Assembly (NCBI GenBank): GCA_034509495.1
Contig: CM067508.1
Coordinates: 29,879,571 to 29,943,570 of the forward strand
DNA from: Acestrorhynchus altus
Lineage: Eukaryota; Chordata; Actinopteri; Characiformes; Acestrorhynchidae
DNA length: 64,000 nt
Direction: 5' to 3'
Shown one piece after another: positions 22,231-33,821 of this stretch. A model generated the notes under the pieces. That model searched no databases. It saw only the letters and a program-made list of their open reading frames with translations, and was not told the DNA's origin. The position numbers and the translations under genes are program-made. Every line of letters starts with the position of its first letter. Position 1 is the stretch's first letter.

Positions 22231-23236
22231 ATACTCACTGAGCACTTTTAATAGAAAGACCTGTACACCTACTCGCTCATGCAATTTTCTAATCAGCCAA
22301 TAGTGCAGCAGCAGTGTAATGCAGTAAAATGTCCATATCAACCATCACATTTGTGAAAATTTGGATCTCTAATTTTGAAAGTGACTTGTTGGTGCCAGAC
22401 TGGGTGGTTTGAGTATATCTAGAACTGTTGAATTCTTGGAATTCTCTCTTCAAATTGGTAAAATGAAGAAAGAACCATCCAGTGAGCAGCAGCTTTACAG
22501 ATGGAAATGCCTTGCTGATGACAGAGGTCAACAGTGATTGGTTGGAGCTGAGAGAAAGGCAACAGTAGCTTAGAGAACCATTGTGGTGAGCAGAAAAGCA
22601 TCTCACAATGAACATGTCCAACCTCTTGGAAGACAGGCTTCGACTGTAGAAGACCACACCAAGTTCCACTTCTTTCAGACAGGAACAGAAAGCTGAGGCT
22701 TGCAGTGGGCACAGGATCCCAAAACTGGAGACCTAAAGACTGGTTAAAGTTAACCTGTTCTGTTGAACCAACAGCATAAACAGACCTACCATGTTTCAAC
22801 AGTTCAGGCTGGAAGAGGTGGTGTAATGATGTCGAGGAGGATATTCTTACCAGACTTTGGGGCCATTAACACCACCGATTCATCGCTTTAATGCCATAGC
22901 CTGTTTGTGTTATGTTGCTGACCATGCACATCCCTTTATGGCCACAATTTACCCATCTTCTAATAGCTACTTCCAGCATGATTATGAAGCAGGCCCCAAA
23001 GCAATGTTCTTAAACCTTCATGACAATGTTTGGGCCGTGGTATCACAAGAAAGTTGTAGTATGTAAGTGCTCCTGAAAAATCTGCCGGAATCATGTCAAC
23101 ATGGACATGAATCTCAAAGGAATCTTACAGACATCTTGTGGGATCAATGACAGGAAGAACTGGAGTTGTTTTGAGAGCAAAAGGAGGCCCTACAGTATTA
23201 GTGTAGATCTCCTAATAAAATGCTTGGTCAGTGTAG
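22231..23236 (+). mobile_element. Tc1-like DNA transposon, near full length, decayed
   Basis: The ends are inverted repeats: ACTCACTGAGCACTTTTA at 22233 and TAAAATGCTTGGTCAGTGTA at 23215-23234. Between them the + strand follows a widespread fish Tc1-like element (family ends ACTGAGCACTTTATTAGG). Recognisable blocks include TTGGTGCCAGACTGG near 22390, AAAGGCAACAGTAG near 22555, GAGCAGAAAAGCATCTC near 22588, GCAGTGGGCACAGGATC near 22703 and GCTGACCATGCACATCCC near 22918. The expected one-ORF transposase is scattered over frames with many stops, and segments around both catalytic blocks are missing. Orientation and superfamily are well supported. Confidence 0.85.
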
Positions 23237-25610
23237 CCTTGAGAGTTTTTCAAGAACACCAGGGCATTGACCCAGCAGGTAAATGCAGCCCAAAATCTTT
23301 ATCTTCATACGTGACATATTATCTGTGTGGCAGTGTGAACGGCAAAAACACTTCAATTCTGACATTTTCATTCTGATTTGGGTCGCTTTTAAATATGGTA
23401 TTGAAATCCCATTCATATCTGATGTGTGGCAATGTGGCTTGAATTCAATTATGCAAATTCAGCGCGTCTTTTACATCAGTCCAACTCAACATTTCTCATA
23501 AATGCATGCCAAAGAGAAAGGAAAAAAAGGTTTTCCGTGGGGTTACAGTGAGGTTACAGACCTCATTAATATTAGGGGTGATGCTTCTTTTCAAATAAAA
23601 TAAATGGATGAACCAATGCAGGACGTGGCTGCAGCATCAAAAGAAAATTAAAAGCTTTAAAGCAAAGTTTAAAGAAACCAAAAATGCAAACCATACAAGT
23701 GGCAATGGCCCAATAATTGCCCTTATTACAGTGAGTTCACATGCATTCTGTGATGAAAAAGAGGAAAATTGTATATACGTCACATTAATTAGATTGTAAA
23801 AACAGCCAAAAAAAAAAAATTGTATTTGGGCCAATTGTTCCTGCTGTGATTGTAGCTTGTTTGAGGATTTGAGATGGATTGAGCTTTTAGAATGTATATG
23901 ACCTGCATTAAATGCATTAAAAGTCTGTAGATTCTTTTATCTTCTGATATAAGCCATGCCTTTCCCGTGTACATCAGTGTGCTATGATGAAATCCGACAT
24001 GCCCTTTAATTTCTAGACCCCCAGAAAAAATATGCACGGATTCATTTCACTCACTTCTGAAATTATAAACAGTCTTACGGCATGAAGCTGAACTGCAAAT
24101 CTCTGTTTCAGATTGTCCAAAGAGAAGCCCCTCTCGTGTTGACTTTGCCCTGAAGAACGGTCCTTTTACAACAAAATCATTTGTCCTCATTAACCTGATT
24201 GAATCGGAACTGGACTTATGAGGAGCTGTACTAGTTTATGGCTGCTGTACCAGTAATACAGCTAGAGTGTGGAAATAATGGCTTTTAAACTCAACAAACC
24301 ACCCACTGTATCTGGATTGATTTAATTTGATGTGACATCACTTGCAAACCCCCCACCCCCCAACCATATTCTGATAGGCCCACCCTTCTGCCATGAAAGG
24401 AATGGTTAATTAGGGACTTTTAGCCAGTCATACAGCAGAAAGTGGGACAAAAAATGAGAAAAGGCCAAGTCACTGTTTAGTACTTTCCCGGGGTAATATG
24501 TCTCCTGTACACTCCTCAACCAGCTGTGACAGGCGTCTTATTCTCAGAGTGTTGTTTAATGAAAGGAACCATATCAACAGGAATAAAAACTGCAACATCT
24601 ATAATCTGAGCCTGAAGCCATCTGAGGTTTTCCTTCTTACCAATGTACAAGAACTGGCCCCTTTGTTTTTTCATTTACAGAAACTCGGCACCTCTGTTTT
24701 CCATCTATGCTATGCTTTCATTTCATAATACAGTACTTTACTATAAATACACACCATACTGCTGATAAAGGATTCAGGGAAATATCACGCTTTCTTGAAT
24801 TTTTAATTGAGCGTGCTCTCTAAAATAATTTTACAATTATTAACATTAAGCACAATGTCCTGCAATTAACTGTAATTAATCACAAATTCCATTCTTAAAG
24901 CGTTTATTAATTGATATTTAAAAGTAAAATAAAAGAATCCATGTAAGACAAATACAATGGAATAATATTTATATTGGAGGTTTCAATCAATTTGTTTTTT
25001 ATCAGATTAACAATATTCTGTGATTTGATTTTGATTCATCACAAGTTAGAATGCTGGTACTTGCTTGTATTTTTGGGAGACGGAACAAATGTAGTGTAGT
25101 ATGTCCAGCAAACTGACCAGATAGCAGGTTATTCCTCATCTGGGTTTCCACTAGCAAATCTGCATAACAGTCCAAACTTTTTAGTAGATCTGACCCGGCT
25201 TCACTGAGGGTAGGCATCATGATTCTAACATACATCTGTGTGGATCTGGTGGTAAATAACTTTACTACAGTGCAGCTCGGGGCTCAAAATGTAAAACAAC
25301 ACCTCCACATTCAGCTTCAAGAGAGTGAGAGACAATATAATCGACCTTCTGAATTGAGCAGTACTGACAGCCTAACCAATACTGCATGTTCATCAAATGA
25401 ATTATAGAAGGAAGTTGGGGTCACATTTCCCAGATTACGTGTCCATGTGGGGCTTGTATGAGTAACCCAACTGGAAATCAGAACATTTTGTCCTTGGGTT
25501 CCATGTTGGCCCCAAATATCGATGTCCACCAGCAACCTTGATGGGACCAGGAAGAGTTAAACATTACTGTACACTGCAAATGGAGCCTAGATGAGACCCA
25601 TTTGAGTTCA
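23237..25610. other. AT-rich intergenic DNA
   Basis: Long AT-rich stretch (notably 24780-25020) without recognisable genes, RNA genes or transposons. Confidence 0.5.
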
Positions 25611-27790
25611 ATCAAATCAAATCAAGTTTATGGTCACATCCCATTACACAGGTTTAAGGGTGAGTGAAAATGTTGCAAGTCCCTCGCAGCAGTAGAACAG
25701 GAATATTACCAAGAGTTTATGAAAGGGTTTATGTGCTGTGAAGGTGTGATGAGACAGCTGAGATGGGTTGTGATTGGCTATGGACTGGAACACTGGGCTA
25801 CTGACTGTTTAGAAGCCTTGTGGCCTGGGGGACGAAGCTGTCTCGGAATCAGCTGGTTCGGGTCCTCATGCTTCTGTTCCTACTACCACTGGACACCTTT
25901 GAGGACAGGCAGTGGCTTTTATAATCTTCCTCGCTTTCCTCAGACAGACTGTTTGGGAGTTGAACCCTTGTGATATGATGGGCGGTGCACACCACCCTCT
26001 GCAGAGTTTTCCTCTCGAGAGCAGTGCAGTTTCCATAGCAGGTGGTGATGCAGCCCGTCAGGATGCTCTGCATAGTGCAGGTGTAGAACATCTTCAGGAT
26101 GCAGGGACTCAGACCAAACCTCCTCAGGCTCCTGAGGCTGTTGTGCCTCTTCACCACTGATGAGGTGTGTTCTGACCATATAAGCTCCTCTGAGATGCAA
26201 ACTCAGAGAAAACTGATACTTTTGACCCTCTCCACAGTGATGCCATTGATAGAAACAGGGGAGTTCTCTCTCTCGCATGCTTCCCGAAGTCCACTATCAG
26301 CTGATATTTAGAAAGAGGTTGTTTCCTGGCACCAGTGTGTCAAAACGAGAGAGTCTGACCTCCTCTCTGTAGGCTGCTCCTTTGTTGTTGGAGATCATGC
26401 CTGTGATTGTTGTGGTCAGCAAATATGATGATGACGTTGGAGCTGTGTCTGGCTGTGCAGTCATGGGTGGACAGATAGTACAGGGTGAAGGGATTTGGTG
26501 TCAAGGGTCAGTGAGGAGGACCCATCCTCACCATTTGCCAAAAGCCTGTTAAGAAGTTTAGGCTACAGAGAGCTGTTCAGACCCAGATCCCTGAGCTTCA
26601 TGTAGAGTCTTAGGGGAAGGATGGTGTTGAATGCTGAACTGAACAGCATTCTCACATTCTCAGAGTTCTTCTTGTCTAGGTGTGAGAGGGCAATGTGTAG
26701 AGTGAGGGCAATTGCATCATCAGTAGATCTGTTCTGCAGTGGTTCCAGCGTGGCAGGCAGTGAGTAGCAGATGAAGTCTCTGACCAGCCTCTTAAGGCAC
26801 TTGCTTATGACTGAGGTCAGAGCAACCGGGCCACAGTCATTTAAACATGTGATGCTGGCTGATTTTTGGAACAGGGACAATGGTGGCCAGTGTGAAGCAT
26901 GCTGGCACAACTGAGAGGGAGAGAGAGGTGTTGAAAATGTCTGCAAAGACTAATTGATCTGCACATGCTTTAAGCACACATCCGGAAAACCATCTGGGCC
27001 CGTGGCTTTGCGGGTGTTGACACAACACCCAGGATCTGCACACGTCAGCTACAGAGACAGAGGGTGGGTTGGACTCAGTGGTGGATGTGACTCTCTCCAT
27101 AGACATGCTGTGGTTTGCTTCAAAATGAGTACAGAAGTTTTGCTCATCTGAAAGTGTCGCACTGGTGCTGCAGTCTGATTGGTCCAACCAGTGGTAAACC
27201 TCCTTGATGAGGAACAGCTCCTAATTCAGTTTTGGCCTATAGGTGAGCAGGAGCAGGATGGAGGAGTGATCTGATTGGCCAAACAGGGGTCAGGGGAGGG
27301 TTTTGTATGCCTCCTGGAAGGTGGTGTAACAGTGGTCCAGTGTTTTCTGTGTACATGGGATGTGTTGAAAAAACTTTGGAATCCCAGACGATAATGAACA
27401 CAGCCTCCAAGCATGGTTTCCTGTTCATAGATCACCTCATGCAATTTTCCTGAGTGCCAGGTTTGTGTCAGGCTTTGGGTTTATGTACACAGTGACAACC
27501 ATGACTCCAGACATCTCACTGGGAAGCCAGACTGGTCTGTACAAGATGATCAGATATTCCAGGTAATAAAGTGTACATTCCTCCAATCACACCAAGCATT
27601 GTTGATCAGAAAACATACACCTCCTGCTTTACGCTTCCCAGAGAACTCTTTAATTCTGTCTACGTGGTGCTTTGTTAGGGTTCTCCACCAACATCCTCAT
27701 CTCTACAAGGCAGATAATACAGCAGTCTCTCATTGGAAAGAGATTCATGCCTGAACTTCGCTCAGTTTGAGTGGTGTGTTTGCCATCTCA
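25611..27790 (-). mobile_element. CR1/L2-superfamily LINE, decayed
   Basis: Reading on the - strand from 27790 downward: endonuclease remnants (about 27230-27450, with KPSPDPCLANQITPPS), a linker and reverse transcriptase start (26837-27187, with GPRWFSGCVLKACADQL and VVPACFTLATIVPVPK), the palm (26563-26946) and the C-terminal part (25849-26157, with LRSLRRFGLSPCILKMFYTC and SILTGCITTCYGNCTALERK). The 3' end is near 25611-25640. The domain order and the FSSAFNT motif fit fish CR1-like elements, possibly Rex1/Babar. Stops, frameshifts and lost catalytic residues make it inactive. Confidence 0.8.
25849..27187 (-). pseudogene. CR1/L2-type reverse transcriptase (broken)
   Basis: The reverse transcriptase would copy the element's RNA at a nicked target. 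The segment CLNDCGPVALTSVISKCLKR and the block SLPATLEPLQNRSTDDAIAL are well preserved. In the motif normally written VRMLFIDYSSAFNT this copy reads VRMLFSSAFNT, so the I-D-Y residues with the first catalytic aspartate are deleted (around 26643). The second catalytic box, normally FADD, reads FADH at 26412-26423. The frame changes near 26850, again below 26560, and once more near 26160. Both losses are direct observations; the domain identity rests on recalled family consensus. Confidence 0.8.
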
Positions 27791-29946
27791 GCCTGACGGC
27801 AACACTGGCCCTCCTGCCTCTTTTCTGGTGATGAATGGGGCTCCTTTGATGTACAGATATACTGGTCAGATAATCCCTATAGTTATGAACAAATGCCCTC
27901 TGGTGCTGCTGCTCCATATTAAACTAAACAGAAATCTGCTCTGGTCCAAAACGCAGAACCTTCTTCCTTTATTTACTTTCATTCTCTTGCCCCGGACAGG
28001 TCTGACCAATAATCAGAGCGAACATCATCATGTTTGTTGTGATGCATTTTGGTGTGCTTCGACTTTTCACAGTGTGAACACAATCCAGAGCAAATGGGGG
28101 AAACACAGCAATTTCACAAACAAAGCAAACAAACTACACTGAAACACCTTAAGGTGGACTGTAACAATTGTGCCCACGCCTGGGAGACAGGCCCATGGTC
28201 ACCTAGAGCACATCTAGCACAGGTATCACCTTGTGAACCCCATATGATCTCGATGGCTGGGTTAGTAAAATGTCTTAATGGGTTAAAAAATGAATGCATT
28301 ATGGTTTCTAGTTTAATGGTTAACACATTATTTTGACAACAATCATTTAAGCTGAGATATTTAATGGCAACAGCACACTGTTCATTTGAACAGACTGGAA
28401 CTGTATACAAGTTCACCTGATAGAAGGTATTAGCAGTTCTGTGCACTAATGATGATCTGTATAACATCAAATGTGTCAGAATATCCAGTCTGACTTAATA
28501 TGATACAACTGAAATACCATCAAGTATGGTTTGCCTGGTTCTGGTATATCTCATATACACTATATCTCAGTATAATCATAACTCAGGCATGCTCCATGGT
28601 TAATTGGGACTCAAATGCTGCACAGACTTGTTCTTTGCTCAAACCTGAGGTGTCATGGTCTTAGTCCTGACTTGGTCTTGTCTCAAATGGTCTTCAATAC
28701 AACTGTAGTAAAAACAGCAGCAGCAACAACAAACAACAACCCCAAAACAACCAAATAATCAGTAATGATAAAACTACAGAGTGCTGCTGTATGGTAAGAG
28801 GAGTTCATAAAATGACAGTATAGATAATGTTATGGCTGATTGGTGTATGTCCTGCTATTATGAATATCCATTTAAAGTTGTCTGACTGCTTCAGGAGCAC
28901 CGCTAACACTAATAGAATGGTGTTATATATGGTGTTGGTCTGTGTTATACACGTACACATAATGCAGAATGCAGGTAACAGACACTTGATCTACTTTTTA
29001 ATGCTCATAAACAGTTTGCCAGTAGACACGGTCCTTGCATTAGTTCTTAGCGGGTCTGTGTTTGGAACATGGACCCTCATGATGTTCAGCTGAACCACTG
29101 CCACACTGAAATATGAATCCTCAGATCCAGTAAATACTGGAGCAATGGTTCTCTGTTACACGGTTTGGCAGATTTTGTCTGATAGAATTACTCATCAAAG
29201 TCAACTCAGCTGTCATACCAGTGTGTTAATTCTAACTAGGCAGCAAAAAGCATCTTTATTATTGCTTTGTAGTGAGTCTCAGCGCGGGAATCTTATTATT
29301 CCAGAGGGAAATAAAGCGGCGAGCTAGAGGGATTAACATGATTTGCCAAATGTCCAAGCTCGACACTATAAGCCAGTTAAAATCAAAGCAGTCGATGGTG
29401 CTGCATATTCTGCTCCAGCATGATGAAGTCAGGCCGTGTGCAGGACGCTGGGTTAAAATGCCTGCTGCCTCTGCGTACCTGCTGTAGGTCCACAACAAAG
29501 AGCTTCTAAAGTGTGTTTTAAAAGCCATTTAATACTTTTCACACTGCAGATCATTTTTAAATAACCTTATCAAAGCTGTAAGACATTATTAGTAATAGTA
29601 ATATCTCTGAATACAACAACAACAACTACTACTAATTATATTAATTAAAATAACTGTAAGAACCATAATAAGAATGATAATTAGTTACTACCAACCCCAG
29701 CATAACACAGCTGATCACGGTAATGAAGTACATCAGGAGAACCTAAATGTTCAGGTGTGCTGGATCTGAGCTCTCCCAAGACCGAGCAGCCCTGATTTAA
29801 CTCTTTAAATCCAAAATGCCTCCCTGTGGGCTTAACCCCTAGCCCTCAAGTGACATAAATGACATTAGATTTATAGTAATTTTGGACACTGAACAATTAA
29901 TTTTGGTTACGAAATGTTTCACAGCAGTCACTAACAATTTGTAGCG
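27791..29946. other. Intergenic DNA with one transposon end
   Basis: No host gene recognised. Contains the solo transposon end at 28771-28847. 29140-29510 is high-complexity sequence without repeats. Confidence 0.5.
28771..28847. mobile_element. Solo end of the long-inverted-repeat DNA transposon
   Basis: GCTGCTGTATGGTAAGAGGA, a TAAAATGACAGTATAG segment and TTATGGCTGATTGGTGTA match, in order, the right end of the element at 41532-42202. Only about 77 bp are present. Confidence 0.6.
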
Positions 29947-30065
29947 CATACTGAATAATTCAGAGCAGATACTGATTAAATCCCAGCAGATACTTAATAA
30001 TTCATTGTAGACATAACATGATCCATAGTAGATGTTGAGTTCTTCATTGTGAATACTGACTAATC
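29947..30065. repeat. Degenerate 21-bp tandem repeat, block 1
   Basis: Five to six diverged copies of a unit near CATACTGAATAATTCATAGTA. Same unit as the block at 30370-30640. Confidence 0.65.
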
Positions 30066-30369
30066 CTACTACTACTCCTTCTCCTCTTCTCTACGTAATC
30101 CCAGTCTCTCTCCACACTCCAGAGTGTTCTTGCTTAAACCAAGATCTTGTCTGTTCTGACCACAAACATCTTGAAACAGGTATCCCATGGCCCCTGGAAT
30201 GCAGATGAAAAACACTGCCTGTTTAGACTGAAGGTAAAGCATCTTCTTTCAAGGCTGGACATCAATCTCTGGAGCGAGACCAGCATTCAACCTGTTGGTA
30301 ATGAATGTGTGCTTGCAGATAGTCTGCTTTGGCTGTCTGCAACCAAAAACCGTGTGAAGGTTCTGATTT

Positions 30370-30640
30370 TATAGGGCATACTGAATAATTCATAGTAGAT
30401 AGTGTTTCACACGTAGTTCATATTGAACAAGCCGCAGTAGATACTGAATAATTCATGTTACGTTCTGAATAAGTCATAGAAGATACTGAATATTATACTG
30501 AATAATTCATAGAAGATACTAATTACACATAGTTCATATTGAATAATTCATAGAAGATGCTGACTGATCTATAGTAAATACTGACTAATTCATAGAGGAT
30601 ACTGAATAACAGTGTATACTGAACAATACTTTATTGAAAA
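30370..30640. repeat. Degenerate 21-bp tandem repeat, block 2
   Basis: Roughly twelve copies of GATACTGAATAATTCATAGA-like units, some shortened. Best preserved at 30377-30400 and 30498-30520. The intervening 30066-30369 does not repeat. Confidence 0.8.
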
Positions 30641-32435
30641 GTATTTATAGGAGACATTCTCAGATATTGTTATTCATTAAAATGAACAGAATTTAAATAT
30701 CTGTATGGATTTGGCCATGCTCTGGTCATAAATTAACTTTCAGTTTTTGTGTTTTTTTGTTTTTTTTTGGCTTATGAAGAATGAAAACACATTAAACAGC
30801 CTGAATATTCTTATTTTTGTCCCATCTCAGAACATAAATTCAGAAAATTGAGGAAAATGTGAGCAAAATGAGAGCTTTCTTACATCTGTCTACAAGACAA
30901 CATCTGGATAAGTGATGTCATTAGCCCCACCCCTCTCACTGATCAGTTGGAGTCTGCATGCAGGTTGAGCTTGCACATGTGCACAGAGCAGTAAACATGC
31001 CCTGAACGCCACTTTGGCATTTAAACTGGGGTTTAGCTCGGTTGGAAAAATGAACATAATTCATCACACAATGACGAGAACATCATGATTAGACAAAGTA
31101 ATTAGCAGTGGGGTAAGTAGTTTGATATGTCTAGAGGCTACTTTGATTCTGAGTTATAAAGCCTAGAAAATGACATGTAACTGACTGCAAAGTGCAGATC
31201 CTCCGGTTGAAAAAGTTAAATGACTGCAGGAGGCCCACAATCAGTGCAACAAGAGGGGCTCCTTTGCCTGGTCATTTACTTTACTTAGTTTCTGCTGTTA
31301 TTTACTCAGCAGAGTTATACGGTGCTCCTGAAAAAATGGGCTGGTGAGATAACAGCACGGTTAAAACACTTCTCAAGCAATCAGCTTGTGCATCTGGAAC
31401 TAACTCTTGTATAATGAATAATATATATATAGTGGATATTGGTCTGATTCTGTTCAGCCAGCCTCCACTCAGTGTGTAAAGTAACATTAAGATCTGTTGC
31501 TCGTGCCTCAAAAAGATTGAAGCGTCAGAACAACAGAGGCCTTTATATTTCAGAAACAGTCGCGGGTTACTTTGTTTATGTGTACTTGAGCAAGCTGGAA
31601 TCGCCTTAGTGGCTCCCTAATTGGGAACAATTGCATGGTTTTGACTGGAACAAAAACACAGAGCATTAAAATATTACTTTTATTACCCCGCGATTCCTCC
31701 AAGAGCTCTTTAGCAGCCGTTAAACTGTCACCGGGCTCAAATTCGTCATTGCTATAAAGACCTGCAATCCTATAAGTCATCAAATATGGATGGCGGTAAA
31801 TAGAGGCAGCAGCATTTGGTGGTGAGAGGAGAATAATTGCATGAGTTATGGCTGCATAAGTATACCACATAACTCCTGATTGCATTGGAGATGGCAGTGG
31901 GGGGGGTGTGAGTGTGTTGAGGGGAGTAAGCAGGGTAGATGGAACATATTTGAGGGTTAGTTGGTGTTACACATATTTCTGTGTTGCCTCCATGTGCAAA
32001 GGGTGAAAACAGTAAACAGTGATCACAGTAAAAGCCTCTTCCCATTATTAGTTATTCCAGTAATTAGCGGATGATGACTGGGGTAATTCCTGGATGAGGT
32101 TCTGCTTTCTCTTATCAATTCCTTTGAATACTGAAGATGTCTATTTCGGCCTGCTTCAGAACGCTCAGATTAAATTACGCTGAAGATTAATTAAACATGC
32201 AGAATGCACAGCATCTGATTCAATCTTGTCATTGCTAATCTCATTATAGCTTGACTGATCTGATCTACTGTAAGATAAGTGGACATCAAAGATGTGTCTG
32301 TCTGAATAAAGCATGTCCTATATTCCCAGAGCCCAGTCTTGATTCTGGCCCACAGGTGCTACATTCCAAAATTACCCGGAGACTGTGAGTGTGTGTACAT
32401 GTTCAAAATTAAGTGATAACTTCAGTTATCATTCA
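30641..32435. other. Intergenic DNA, no gene recognised
   Basis: High-complexity AT-moderate sequence. 31550-31880 lacks repeats and is rich in homeodomain-like ATTA words. No supported exon. Confidence 0.45.
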
Positions 32436-33080
32436 AAAAAAATAGTTGCACCCAGAAGGAAGTGTGGGATTGCAATGCTATCAGGAAGAAAAAAACGTCT
32501 GGCATGAACAGTAAATGATAAACTTTAGACCGATATGGACAATATTTATTGCGCTACACACAGTGTCTCTCGGTATGGAGTCGGGTATCACGGAACATGC
32601 CAGACGTCTCAAGATGAAGTTGTAGAGGTTCACATGCAGCTTGAATATTGTCACTCATTTATATTCTCACTCAGATTATGCTGAAGGGGTGGAGTGTTGA
32701 TAGAGCATCCAGCAGCATCCCTTTTCAATCAGCGATAGGTCTGGCAATGGCACAGTATCTTTAAGGTGAGCTCTTGAGGCAGCAGTATGCACATGAGCAT
32801 TGTCCTGTTGGAACAGTGCACCAGAGTGTGCATATGTTGGGCTGTCAAAGGGCTTGTAATGAAGGCCAAAGGTGATCTGGCAGGTGAGTCTTGGTGTTCA
32901 CCACAGTGACTCCACATACGGGTTCGCTGGTCATCTCCACCAAGGCAAAGTCAAGACTCGTCACTGAAGATGATTCACCGCCATTCTGAGTGACTCCATG
33001 ACAGTTTAGTATGACACCGTTGCAGTCAGGCATTTAAATTGGTTGTTTCCTTCTCGATACAACCATTTTCTTTCATGACA
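32436..33080 (-). mobile_element. Short Tc1/mariner-like element, copy B
   Basis: The left end AAAAAATAGTTGCACCCAGA matches the left end of copy A. The right end (33049-33080, CCTTCTCGATACAACCATTT) is its diverged inverted repeat and aligns with the right end of copy A. On the - strand, 32745-32825 reads LFQQDNAHVHTAASRAHLK followed closely by PLPDLSLIEK: the second and third catalytic blocks of a Tc1/mariner transposase. VTVVNTKTHLPDHLWPSL lies upstream. The frame is broken and the N-terminal half is gone. Confidence 0.75.
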
Positions 33081-33424
33081 AGCACATTTTGGTAATGATC
33101 TGGATGTTCTTACACAATCTGAACATGTAATGAAATGTGGCAAACGCAAAAGTAACGGCACATTAAATATGTTGGGGTTTTTTATTCACACGTTCAACAT
33201 GAGCCAAAAGATGAAAGCATGAAATTGCTCAAAACAAAGAGACGGCGAGTTCTGGAATAGTTAAAGCTGAATGTATTCTGTATGTGTTATAAACTTCTAT
33301 ATAATTCATTAAAGCCAAGATTTGAATGGTAGTTGGAAATGGGACGCCCATGCAAACATAAGATTGGTAAACATAAATATCTAACTGTGCTTGTCAGCCA
33401 TACTGGGACATATCAGGACACAGG

Positions 33425-33725
33425 TGTCCTGATGTTTTCTTTCTTTTTTTCTATTAAATAAATGATGAAGTCAAATTCTCACCGTTTGTGCCAAAGTGAT
33501 GCAGCAAGGACACCTGATCTAAAGACACTTGCTCATTCACTGTTTCGAGGGTATTAAAAAGAATTTATGCTTTTGTTGGAGTTCTATTTTCCAGGAAGGC
33601 TTTCTACTGTATTCTGGAGCATTGCTGAGAGTGTTTGATTGCATTCAGCTCCACAGCTCAATACAGGGGGGCTTTAAACCACTCTAGCCAACACCTGGCC
33701 TTAGGGATCTTCTACTGATGCTTGT
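33425..33725 (+). mobile_element. Non-autonomous DNA element, partial copy
   Basis: Shares TTTGTTGGAGTTCT, AAGGCTTTCTACTG, TTCTGGAGCATTGCTGAGAG and CCACAGCTCAATACAGGGGG with the family found at 43463-44570 and 47930-48177. Terminal repeats of the family (GGACAAAAGTATT-type) are degraded here. Confidence 0.6.
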
Positions 33726-33764
33726 GGTTAGAGCCTATTAATACAGTAAGTGTGTATTGTACGC

Positions 33765-33779
33765 ACACACACGCAGGCA

Positions 33780-33820
<41 letters not shown>
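33765..33820. repeat. CA microsatellite
   Basis: Interrupted ACGC/CA units passing into about 17 pure CA units. Confidence 0.93.
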
Positions 33821-33821
<1 letters not shown>

